From Bacteroidota bacterium (GTDB lineage: Bacteria; Bacteroidota; Bacteroidia; NS11-12g; UBA955): a DNA stretch of 11,089 bases. The stretch spans positions 1-11,089 of the forward strand of contig SXYY01000069.1 in NCBI GenBank assembly GCA_005788145.1, given 5' to 3'. The notes below the pieces were generated by a model. It made no database searches and had not been told where the DNA came from. It was given only the letters and a program-made list of their open reading frames with translations. The first letter of the stretch is position 1, and every line of letters starts with the position of its first letter. Below are positions 1-6,044 of the stretch, one piece after another. The position numbers were made by a program, and so were the translations under genes.

Positions 1-2
1 CG

Positions 3-614
3 GGGTCTTACACAGTGACATTGGTGGGTGCCAACTCATCGGACAAAACAACCGTCACAAAATTGAACTACATCAATGTATCAAATACAACAAATTTGAA
101 ACCCATTTGTGACTTCACGGCGGATGTTGTTACCCCAAACAATGTGCAAACAGTGCGTTTGTTTGATTTGAGTGATAATGCCCCAACCTCTTGGCAATGG
201 ACCATCAATCCAACAACTTTTAGTTTCCAAAATGCCACAACGGCCACATCGAAGAACATTGATGTCAAATTCTCCGCTTTTGGTATGTACAGTGTAACGC
301 TGAAGGTAACCAATACAACTGGAACAGATCAGAAAACCAAAACCAACTACATCACTATAGCAGCCAATGCAAACAGGGTTTTGAACAAGTCGTTCGTTGT
401 GTTGTTTCCCAACCCAGCAACGGATAAAATATCTGTAAAGGGAATCGAGGCCATTTCACAAGTTTCGGCGATGGCATCGAATGGACAGCAAACCCAATTG
501 TCGTTCGTAGAAAATGAAATTGACATCACCAATTTGTCTGCGGGTATCTACTTCATCACCATCAAAGACAACATGGATGGTGTTTACCAAACCAAGTTGG
601 TTGTTAACCGGTGA
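3..614 (+). CDS. Secreted PKD-repeat protein with T9SS type A sorting domain (3' part; 5' end outside window)
   Basis: The reading frame is open from the left edge and the visible part is 203 residues, so a start inside the window is unlikely. The first residues (GSYTVTLVGAN) are the closing strand pattern of a PKD domain. A second PKD-like unit follows at about residues 31-118, with PICDF near its start, SWQWTINP in the middle and MYSVTLKVTN near its end. Residues from about 130 match a T9SS C-terminal sorting domain: FPNPATDKISV, a central INxS-like stretch, then LSAGIYFITI and a short basic end (KLVVNR). Proteins of this type are exported by Sec, cross the outer membrane through T9SS, and are anchored or released at the surface with removal of the C-terminal domain. 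The catalytic or binding part lies upstream and cannot be named. The stop TGA overlaps the GTG start of the next gene. Confidence 0.9.
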   Translation, partial: GSYTVTLVGANSSDKTTVTKLNYINVSNTTNLKPICDFTADVVTPNNVQTVRLFDLSDNAPTSWQWTINPTTFSFQNATTATSKNIDVKFSAFGMYSVTLKVTNTTGTDQKTKTNYITIAANANRVLNKSFVVLFPNPATDKISVKGIEAISQVSAMASNGQQTQLSFVENEIDITNLSAGIYFITIKDNMDGVYQTKLVVNR

Positions 615-2506
615 ATTGGACTGAGAAAATAGCATTCAAAAACCCGTTGAAAAACGGGTTTTTTTTGTTGGCTTTGTGGTCATTCGCCCTCGCCATGCTT
701 ACGCAACGGCTCGGGCGATCCCTCACACTCAACGCCATCCAACAACAATTGGTATACGAACTTCCTGCCAACCAAATCCAACAAGCCGGACTTTCCCAAG
801 ACATCTCCGTTGCTGCCTATTATTCACTCCTGGTATTGCTGTGTGCACTCGTCCCTTACAGAAAACCCATCATTCAAACGATACAATTTCTTTTTATCGT
901 AACCCAAGGTGTGCTCGTTGCCATTGATATTCAACTCCTTCAAACTTGGAATTCCCGCTTTAATCAGTTGGCCATTCACATGCTTCAGTTTCCTGAAGCA
1001 ACCCTACAATCTTTGTCGTCATCCCAACGTTGGATGGCACTCCTTTTTATATTGCTGTTGTTGGGTATTGCCACACTAAAATCGAAAGCGCTCACGGTGC
1101 TCCTGAATAAACAACAACCCCAATTCAAACCCTCCATTTGGATCCTCTTCGCCGCGATTCCATTGCTCATTGCCGCACGGGGGTCAGTCAAGAAAATCCC
1201 ATTGAATACAGCCGCAGCGCACTTCAGCGCGGATCCATTGCAAAACAACATCGCCACCAACCCCAATTGGAACCTCATCGCCCTCTACCAACAACCCACA
1301 CTGCAACAGAGAACCAACAGAGCCCTCATGAATCATGGGGTGGAGGACTTCGCGACAAAAGCATACACGGGGCCAGATAGCTTTCCGGGGGGACTTAAAC
1401 GCATGCCCCAAATCATTCGCCGTGGTTCCAATGTGCTGTTTGTGGTTCTTGAAGGCATCAATCAACATTGGTTAGAATCAAAACAATCCATCGCTCAGTC
1501 CTCAAAATATGTGGATGGATTGCATTCCGATATCCAACAAAACTGGGATCCCCAACTCACAGCGATGCCCAATTTAGTCAAATTGGCCCAAGACGGCATG
1601 TGGTACAAAAAAGCCTATGCTACGGGTGACCGAACCGATAAAGGATTGGCCTCAATATTTACCGCTTGGCCATCACAACCTTGGCAAGGATTGCTGTTTC
1701 AGCCGAGTAAATGGACATTAATTTCCCAACAAAAACTGCCAGCAAAATTTCATGAAGCAGGGTACAGCACATCGTTCCTCTATGGCGGCGACCCGGCCTT
1801 TGCCAATATGGGTTCCTTTTTGAAGTTTGTGGGCTTTCAACAAGTAATAACGCCGAATCAAAACAGTTTTTCTGATTGGGGTACGCCGGACAAAGCAATG
1901 GTACCCAAAGTACTACAACACCTCAAATCAGCAAAAAAACCCTTCTTTTCTGCGTGGTTAACATTGAGTAGCCATGAACCCTATGATGTTGTAACAGACA
2001 AAGGACTGACCCAAGCCCAACAACTGCGCAAATCGATTGAGTATACGGATCAGGCGATCGGACAGTTGGTAGCGGGTTTGAAAGCGGCCAACTTGTATGA
2101 TTCTACAGTAATTGTATTTGTGTCGGATCACGGGAAAACAGTAGGCTTGCCGGTCACCGTGGATTATGAACAGGAGTTTTTCAGGATACCCATCATTATC
2201 ACAGGCGGACCAATGCGCGATATGTATCGGGGTGTTGCGCCATATTTGGTTGTGAGTCAGACCGATATTTATGCCACATTGGCAGAGCAGTTGCTGGAAA
2301 ACGTTCCGAATGTGCCATTTTCACGCAACATGTATTTTGCCAATCATCCGGGGATGGCACTTTCATTTACGGAAGGAAAAGCAGTTTTGGCGGCAACGGG
2401 ATATAGACACCACTTGTTTTTAGATCATTTTGATCAAAAAACAGCCTCCGATTCTATAGTTCTGGGATTGCAATCGAAAATTATTCGAACTTTTTTTTCC
2501 AAATAG
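611..2506 (+). CDS. LtaS-like membrane sulfatase-fold phosphoglycerol/phosphoethanolamine transferase
   Basis: A 631-aa integral membrane enzyme with five predicted N-terminal membrane segments (about residues 16-32, 66-83, 86-110, 141-157, 174-190), then a long linker and an extracytoplasmic alkaline-phosphatase/sulfatase-fold domain from about residue 272. Family landmarks are present: metal-binding Glu281 after VLFVVL, the presumed nucleophile Thr342 in GDRTDKG, SSHEPY at 453-458, and SDHGK at 505-509, the usual metal-ligand DH pair. Relatives move glycerol-phosphate or phosphoethanolamine headgroups from lipid donors to envelope acceptors. Gram-negative Bacteroidota make no classical lipoteichoic acid, so the acceptor is unknown. 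GTG 611 is chosen because it keeps the first of five membrane segments, as in LtaS, and forms a GTGA overlap with the previous stop. ATG 694 (residue 29) is the alternative; it would avoid the hairpin at 638-666 but cut through membrane segment 1. Class assignment is firm, substrate is not. Confidence 0.87.
   Translation: MNWTEKIAFKNPLKNGFFLLALWSFALAMLTQRLGRSLTLNAIQQQLVYELPANQIQQAGLSQDISVAAYYSLLVLLCALVPYRKPIIQTIQFLFIVTQGVLVAIDIQLLQTWNSRFNQLAIHMLQFPEATLQSLSSSQRWMALLFILLLLGIATLKSKALTVLLNKQQPQFKPSIWILFAAIPLLIAARGSVKKIPLNTAAAHFSADPLQNNIATNPNWNLIALYQQPTLQQRTNRALMNHGVEDFATKAYTGPDSFPGGLKRMPQIIRRGSNVLFVVLEGINQHWLESKQSIAQSSKYVDGLHSDIQQNWDPQLTAMPNLVKLAQDGMWYKKAYATGDRTDKGLASIFTAWPSQPWQGLLFQPSKWTLISQQKLPAKFHEAGYSTSFLYGGDPAFANMGSFLKFVGFQQVITPNQNSFSDWGTPDKAMVPKVLQHLKSAKKPFFSAWLTLSSHEPYDVVTDKGLTQAQQLRKSIEYTDQAIGQLVAGLKAANLYDSTVIVFVSDHGKTVGLPVTVDYEQEFFRIPIIITGGPMRDMYRGVAPYLVVSQTDIYATLAEQLLENVPNVPFSRNMYFANHPGMALSFTEGKAVLAATGYRHHLFLDHFDQKTASDSIVLGLQSKIIRTFFSK
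638..666 (+). terminator. Intrinsic-terminator-like hairpin inside the start of the LtaS-like gene
   Basis: Arm AAAAACCCGTT (638-648) pairs perfectly with AACGGGTTTTT (653-663) across a GAAA tetraloop (649-652). The downstream arm merges into an eight-T run (659-666). This is a textbook rho-independent terminator 24 bases after the stop of the T9SS-secreted protein gene. If the next gene starts at GTG 611, the hairpin is also coding, giving residues KNPLKNGFF. The structure is read directly from sequence; termination activity is inferred. Confidence 0.75.
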
Positions 2507-2570
2507 TGTAACATTTTTACCCACTTCTGCGTCTAATATTTTGTGGCATCAATTTTGCCAATAGTTAGGT

Positions 2571-2789
2571 ATGCAAAAAAGATTGAAAAAGAACTTCACA
2601 TTGATAGCCTTCTTGTTGTTGGTGAATGTGGTTGGTTTTCTGTCTGCCCAAGCGTATTTCTCCGGCACCGCAGGTTCCACCAATTTTAGTACCCAAGTTC
2701 TGCTCGAATCCATCTCTTTTAATCCAAAGATGGTTGCTCCATCCAAATGGTTAGAATTGGGCATCGATCTGCTCAAGAAAAATCGTTAA
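2571..2789 (+). CDS. Small exported peptide, unrecognised, upstream of LytS/LytTR pair
   Basis: I do not recognise this 72-aa protein. It has a classic signal peptide: basic n-region (MQKRLKKN), hydrophobic core (LIAFLLLVNVVGFLS), and an AQA signal-peptidase I site after residue 28. The mature product would be about 44 residues, without cysteine, Ser/Thr/Gly-rich at first (YFSGTAGSTNFSTQ) and ending in an amphipathic basic stretch (WLELGIDLLKKNR). There is no lipobox, so it should be free in the periplasm or secreted. It begins 64 bp after the LtaS-like gene and ends 18 bp before the kinase start, so it is probably co-transcribed with the kinase and regulator. A role as ligand or accessory factor for that kinase is inference from position only. 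That the frame is a gene is supported by the well-formed signal peptide, an ATG start and close packing with its neighbour. Confidence 0.7.
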   Translation: MQKRLKKNFTLIAFLLLVNVVGFLSAQAYFSGTAGSTNFSTQVLLESISFNPKMVAPSKWLELGIDLLKKNR

Positions 2790-2793
2790 TCCC

Positions 2794-2801
2794 AAAGGAG
2801 G
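2794..2801 (+). promoter_or_regulatory. Strong Shine-Dalgarno sequence (AAAGGAGG) for the kinase gene
   Basis: AAAGGAGG lies six bases before TTG 2808. It is the main reason for choosing that TTG over the in-frame GTG at 2883. Genes in this phylum usually lack a strong Shine-Dalgarno sequence, so a near-perfect one is notable. Confidence 0.75.
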
Positions 2802-2807
2802 CCGCGG

Positions 2808-3866
2808 TTGGGTTTTCAAAATTCATTACACACCTTTTTCTCTGGCTTCGAAAGGTCAATCACCAAGCACAAACTTTATCATGTGCTGTTTTGGTTGTTT
2901 TACACAGCGCTCACTGCATCGGTAATTCGGATTGGAAACTCTTGGTTTGATTCTTTCCAACGTCAATTACCCATTATTGCAACGCACGCGCTCGTTGTCT
3001 ATGTGAATCTGTATTTGTTGTTGCCAAAAATGCTATTGGTGCGTAATTACTTTACCTACATTCTCTCGGTTTTGTTGCTGATTGCAGGTGCTACTTTCCC
3101 CTTGGCGATATTAAGCCATCGTTTGGTGGCCCAAGAAGTCATTCAAGATGAGGTTTGGTCGTCATTTTTTCTCTTCTTAATCGCAGTGGGGTTGTTTTTC
3201 AGTTTGATATTGTCGATGACCCTGAAATTCCTCAAAGAGTGGTACCAAGATCAACAATCGAAAAGGGAACTCAAACAAGTACAACTGCAAACCGAACTGA
3301 TGTATTTGAAGGCCCAAATCAATCCCCATTTCTTGTTCAATTCCCTCAACAATTTGTACGCCCTTACACTCATGAAATCGGACTTAGCACCACAGATCGT
3401 GTTGAGATTGAGCGATATTCTTCGGTACGTTTTGTATGAAGCCAGTGCAGGAAAAGTGGATATTCAAAAGGAAATTCAACATCTACACGATTTTATCATG
3501 TTAGAGAAATTGCGCCTCGGTGATCGAATTACCGTGAATTTGGACCTTGAAGAACCCCAATACGATTATACGATCGAACCCATGTTGTACCTGACTTTGG
3601 TAGAAAATGCGTTTAAGCACGGTGCACAATCAGATATTTCACAAGGTTGGGTGAATATCAAAGGAAAAACAACCAAAGATGGATATGCGTTGTTCGTCGA
3701 AAACTCCACAGCGCCAAAAACAACAATCAACGAGGCGGGAGGCATTGGTTTATCTAACCTTCGCAAACGTTTGGACCTAATCTATCAGGGTAAATATCAA
3801 TTAGACATCGTACAAGATGTTCACCAATATTCCGTTTCACTGATATTAACATTGTCACATGCTTAG
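2808..3866 (+). CDS. LytS/YehU-type sensor histidine kinase
   Basis: A 352-aa membrane kinase. Four hydrophobic segments (about residues 25-41, 54-77, 81-104 and 117-140) form a compact sensor with short loops and no large periplasmic domain. A charged, probably coiled-coil linker follows (about 144-168). The His_kinase domain (PF06580 type) carries the phospho-acceptor His174 in AQINPHFLFNSLN. The ATPase domain shows the N-box at 263-270 (TLVENAFK) and a glycine-rich box at 311-320 (GGIGLSNLRK). It should autophosphorylate and pass phosphate to the LytTR regulator encoded next, whose start overlaps the end of this gene by eight bases, so translation is probably coupled. The start is TTG 2808 behind a strong ribosome-binding site, 18 bp after the small exported peptide gene. 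GTG 2883 is a possible alternative that would lose 25 residues but keep all membrane segments. The ligand is unknown. Confidence 0.92.
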   Translation: MGFQNSLHTFFSGFERSITKHKLYHVLFWLFYTALTASVIRIGNSWFDSFQRQLPIIATHALVVYVNLYLLLPKMLLVRNYFTYILSVLLLIAGATFPLAILSHRLVAQEVIQDEVWSSFFLFLIAVGLFFSLILSMTLKFLKEWYQDQQSKRELKQVQLQTELMYLKAQINPHFLFNSLNNLYALTLMKSDLAPQIVLRLSDILRYVLYEASAGKVDIQKEIQHLHDFIMLEKLRLGDRITVNLDLEEPQYDYTIEPMLYLTLVENAFKHGAQSDISQGWVNIKGKTTKDGYALFVENSTAPKTTINEAGGIGLSNLRKRLDLIYQGKYQLDIVQDVHQYSVSLILTLSHA

Positions 3867-4587
3867 CAAACTAATCCGTTGTATTCTCATCGATGACGAA
3901 CCCCTCGCTTTGGAGGTTTTAAAAGCACACTTAGCGAACCACGATAACATTGAAGTGGTCACGACCTTTTCAAATGGTGGCGATGCCATCACATGGTTGA
4001 ATAACAATTCTGTGGATGTCGTATTCACGGATATCAATATGCCAGGTATATCGGGATTGGAATTGGTGAAGCACCAATATCCTGCTCCACATGCAGTCAT
4101 TTTTACAACGGCACATCCCAATTACGCCGCCGATGCTTTTGAATTTGAAGCATTGGATTATTTGCTCAAGCCCATTTCACCTGAGCGATTGGATAAAGCC
4201 TTGAAGCGATTGGATGAATACCTACAAATGAAAAAGGGTGGGGAAGACACGGTTTCTCTAAAGCCTGATTTTGTATTTATCAAGGTTGACGGACAGCATC
4301 AGAAAGTGAATTACAGTGACATCCACTATATAGAAGCTTTTGCGGATTATGTGAAGATTTGGACCTCCAATGACAAGCGAATAGTGACATTGCAAACCAT
4401 GCGAAACATGGAGCAATCCCTGCCTGCTGAGCAGTTTGTAAGGATTCACCGTAGTTACATTGTGGCGAAGAATAAAATTGAGGCTATTCAGAACAATGCG
4501 GTTGTCATCGGTTCTAAGCAGTTGCCAGTAGGCAAAAATTACAAAGAACTGGTTCAGTCGATTGTTCATCAAACCCGGTTGCGCTGA
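3859..4587 (+). CDS. LytTR-family response regulator (LytR/AlgR type)
   Basis: A 242-aa two-domain regulator. The receiver domain (about residues 6-122) has the acidic pair Asp12/Asp13, phospho-acceptor Asp58 in VVFTDINMPG, conserved Thr83/Thr84 and Lys104 in LLKP. A short linker (123-135) leads to a LytTR DNA-binding domain (about 136-238) with the family signatures VNYSDIHYIEAFADYVKI, FVRIHRSYIV and LPVGKNYKEL. It is the expected partner of the LytS-type kinase, whose last eight bases it overlaps. LytTR regulators bind short paired direct repeats upstream of targets; I found no convincing match to a known LytTR box here. The 251-bp spacer downstream is rich in short repeated and inverted motifs and could hold a site for this protein or for the HTH regulator beyond it. 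Domain assignment is very secure; the regulon cannot be read from the window. Confidence 0.95.
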   Translation: MLSKLIRCILIDDEPLALEVLKAHLANHDNIEVVTTFSNGGDAITWLNNNSVDVVFTDINMPGISGLELVKHQYPAPHAVIFTTAHPNYAADAFEFEALDYLLKPISPERLDKALKRLDEYLQMKKGGEDTVSLKPDFVFIKVDGQHQKVNYSDIHYIEAFADYVKIWTSNDKRIVTLQTMRNMEQSLPAEQFVRIHRSYIVAKNKIEAIQNNAVVIGSKQLPVGKNYKELVQSIVHQTRLR

Positions 4588-4618
4588 GGATCCAGGTTGA
4601 TTTCAGATAATTTTGGGT

Positions 4619-4647
4619 AAATATTTGCGGATTACGCGAATATTTTT
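4619..4647 (+). terminator. Rho-independent terminator of the peptide-kinase-regulator cluster
   Basis: Arm AAATATTTGCG (4619-4629) pairs with CGCGAATATTT (4635-4645), with one G-U pair, across a five-base GATTA loop, and runs into TTTTT (4643-4647). It lies 31 bases after the stop of the response regulator and ends that transcription unit. The stem is AT-rich at its base, so strength is uncertain. Confidence 0.65.
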
Positions 4648-4660
4648 CTGCCTTTTTACA

Positions 4661-4769
4661 CAATATTGACAATTCTAAATAATTGTATATCAATGTTTTA
4701 TATTGGCATTGTATGCGTATTGTCATAAACCACCCATCTGGTACAACAATTGGTAAAATAAAACACAAT
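4661..4769. promoter_or_regulatory. AT-rich spacer with inverted repeats; candidate promoter/operator region of the HTH gene
   Basis: The 251 bp from 4588 to 4838 hold no convincing gene. After the terminator, the motif CAAT or its complement ATTG occurs at 4661, 4665, 4670, 4682, 4691, 4702, 4708, 4719, 4747, 4749 and 4766. Some occurrences form dyads: CAATATTG (4661-4668), ACAATT-N6-AATTGT (4669-4686), CAATG-N11-CATTG (4691-4711) and CAATTG (4747-4752). I could not place a clean Bacteroidota -33/-7 promoter (TTG, TAnnTTTG). Binding by the downstream XRE regulator (autoregulation) or by the LytTR regulator is inference. Confidence 0.35.
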
Positions 4770-4838
4770 AGAATCAGTTTATAGAGCAAACCCATACATG
4801 TGTAGGGTCTAAACTGAATAGTAGAGAAAAATATTACT

Positions 4839-5159
4839 GTGTCAAAACTCGATTACAACAAAATCAAAAATCTTGCCGCAGCGAAACGCATGCCCATCAA
4901 AGAATTGGCTCGTCGTTGCGACTTAAGTGAGCAAGGTTTTCATTACATATTAAAGAAGCAAACCATGCGTGTGGATACATTAGAGCGTATTTGTGACACA
5001 CTTGAAATTACCATGATTGATTTGTTCGACGATGGGATGGATGCTTCCAATGTAATTGGCGTGTTGCCCTCAACCAACAGTGGTTCATACAATGATTTGA
5101 TTGGCAAGTTGGATACAATCATTGAGCTGTTGCGCGCTGAGAAATACTCAACGATTTAA
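4839..5159 (+). CDS. Small XRE/Cro-CI-type HTH transcriptional regulator
   Basis: A 106-aa protein starting at GTG 4839; I see no better in-frame start. Residues 5-63 form a Cro/CI-type helix-turn-helix: LDYNKIKNLAAAKR (helix 1), IKELARRC (helix 2), SEQGFHYILKK (recognition helix), then VDTLERICDTLEI leading to the usual DLF end of the fold. After a flexible stretch (about 65-85), residues 86-102 (DLIGKLDTIIELLRAEK) look like an amphipathic helix or short coiled coil, suitable for dimer formation. There is no ligand or protease domain, so it is probably a simple dimeric DNA-binding protein. It stands alone, behind a motif-rich spacer that could contain its own operator. It converges on the HMG-CoA lyase gene with one base between the two stop codons. 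The target genes are unknown. Confidence 0.88.
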   Translation: MSKLDYNKIKNLAAAKRMPIKELARRCDLSEQGFHYILKKQTMRVDTLERICDTLEITMIDLFDDGMDASNVIGVLPSTNSGSYNDLIGKLDTIIELLRAEKYSTI

Positions 5160-5160
5160 T

Positions 5161-6033
5161 TTAATGGGCCCCCTGATATACACCCACCGCCTGTTGGGTG
5201 AGGGTTGGCCAATTGATATTTTGTACCCACTGCAAATTCTCCTGCAGTGCCAACCAAGGAAATGCAATTTCACTGGGAATGTTACCAACCAAATCGTCCT
5301 TGGCCATAGGACAGCCACCGAACCCACCGAGCGCACCGTCAAATCTTCTACAGCCATGTGCGTAAGCAGCTTTGATTTTCTCTAAACTTTCTGTCGGACT
5401 TGCGTGCAAATGAACCCCAATGGCAACGTGGGGTAGACGATGCTGGATTTCTTCAAATAGTTCACCCAAAATTTCCCTGTTGGCGGATCCAATCGTATCT
5501 GCCAATGAAATGGTTCGAATGCCCAAAGACGCAATTTTTGACGCCCATTCAGCGACCTCTTGTGCGCTCCATTCGTCGCCGTAGGGGTTGCCAAAAGCCA
5601 TGCTCAAATAAGCCACGACTTCCTTGCCTGATGCAACCGCAATGTCTTGTATGCGCGCCAATCGTCTGAATGCTTCCTCCCTGGATGCATTGGTATTTCT
5701 CTTCTGGAATGTTTCACTCACACTCAAAGGGAATCCCAAATACTTAATTTTTGGATAAGCAACAGCGCGCAAAGCACCACGCTCATTGGCCACAATCACC
5801 AACAACTTCGTTTTTGTCTCTACCTCACTGATGGCCTGGATGACCTCTGCGGTGTCTGCCATTTGTGGAATGGATTCCGGGTTGACAAAACTCCCACAAT
5901 CCAACACGTCAAAACCCTGCTGCAACAACTTCTTCAAATATTCAATTTTCGTCGCCGTTGGTATAAAAGTCTTGATGCCCTGCATAGCATCTCTCGGACA
6001 TTCAACCAGTGTGAGTCCGTGAGTCATCGTCAT
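5161..6033 (-). CDS. Hydroxymethylglutaryl-CoA lyase
   Basis: A 290-aa TIM-barrel lyase of the HMGL-like family that splits HMG-CoA into acetoacetate and acetyl-CoA, the last step of leucine breakdown. Family landmarks: ECPRDAMQ (Arg14, Asp15) at the first strand, GSFVNPESIPQM (48-58), SLADTIG (176-182), the metal-binding HLH (His208, His210), and GGFGGCPMAKDD with the catalytic-loop Cys241. The human enzyme has Glu72 where this protein appears to have Asp45 (FDVLDCGSF); I believe Asp is usual in the Bacteroidota branch. The reading frame is open upstream to 6201, but that would overlap the S9 peptidase gene by more than 150 bases. ATG 6033 gives a family-like N-terminus (MTMTHGLTLVECPRD) and begins 11 bp after the peptidase stop, so the two form an operon. 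ATG 6027 is equally possible. Homocitrate synthase and isopropylmalate synthase share the fold, but the GGCPMAKDD loop supports HMG-CoA lyase. Confidence 0.93.
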   Translation of the reverse strand: MTMTHGLTLVECPRDAMQGIKTFIPTATKIEYLKKLLQQGFDVLDCGSFVNPESIPQMADTAEVIQAISEVETKTKLLVIVANERGALRAVAYPKIKYLGFPLSVSETFQKRNTNASREEAFRRLARIQDIAVASGKEVVAYLSMAFGNPYGDEWSAQEVAEWASKIASLGIRTISLADTIGSANREILGELFEEIQHRLPHVAIGVHLHASPTESLEKIKAAYAHGCRRFDGALGGFGGCPMAKDDLVGNIPSEIAFPWLALQENLQWVQNINWPTLTQQAVGVYQGAH

Positions 6034-6044
6034 GCCGCAATTTA

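Noticed and set aside
15..17. GTG at 15 as start of the PKD/T9SS protein
   Set aside because: The frame is open to the left edge and residues before it (GSYT) belong to a conserved PKD strand, so the gene begins outside the window.
2507..2570. Promoter for the peptide-kinase-regulator cluster: TATTTTG (2535-2541) or CAATTTTG (2550-2557)
   Set aside because: Both miss the TAnnTTTG consensus by a base or by spacing and neither has a TTG at the proper distance, so no promoter is annotated.
4514..4795. 93-codon minus-strand open frame with a hydrophobic start, spanning the end of the response regulator gene and the spacer
   Set aside because: About a quarter lies antisense to the well-supported LytTR domain, the rest is low-complexity AT-rich sequence including the terminator, and no domain or family pattern is visible.
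5181..5200. Hairpin CACCCA/TGGGTG just after the HTH gene
   Set aside because: It lies inside HMG-CoA lyase codons, has a short stem and no following T tract, so it is not supported as a terminator.
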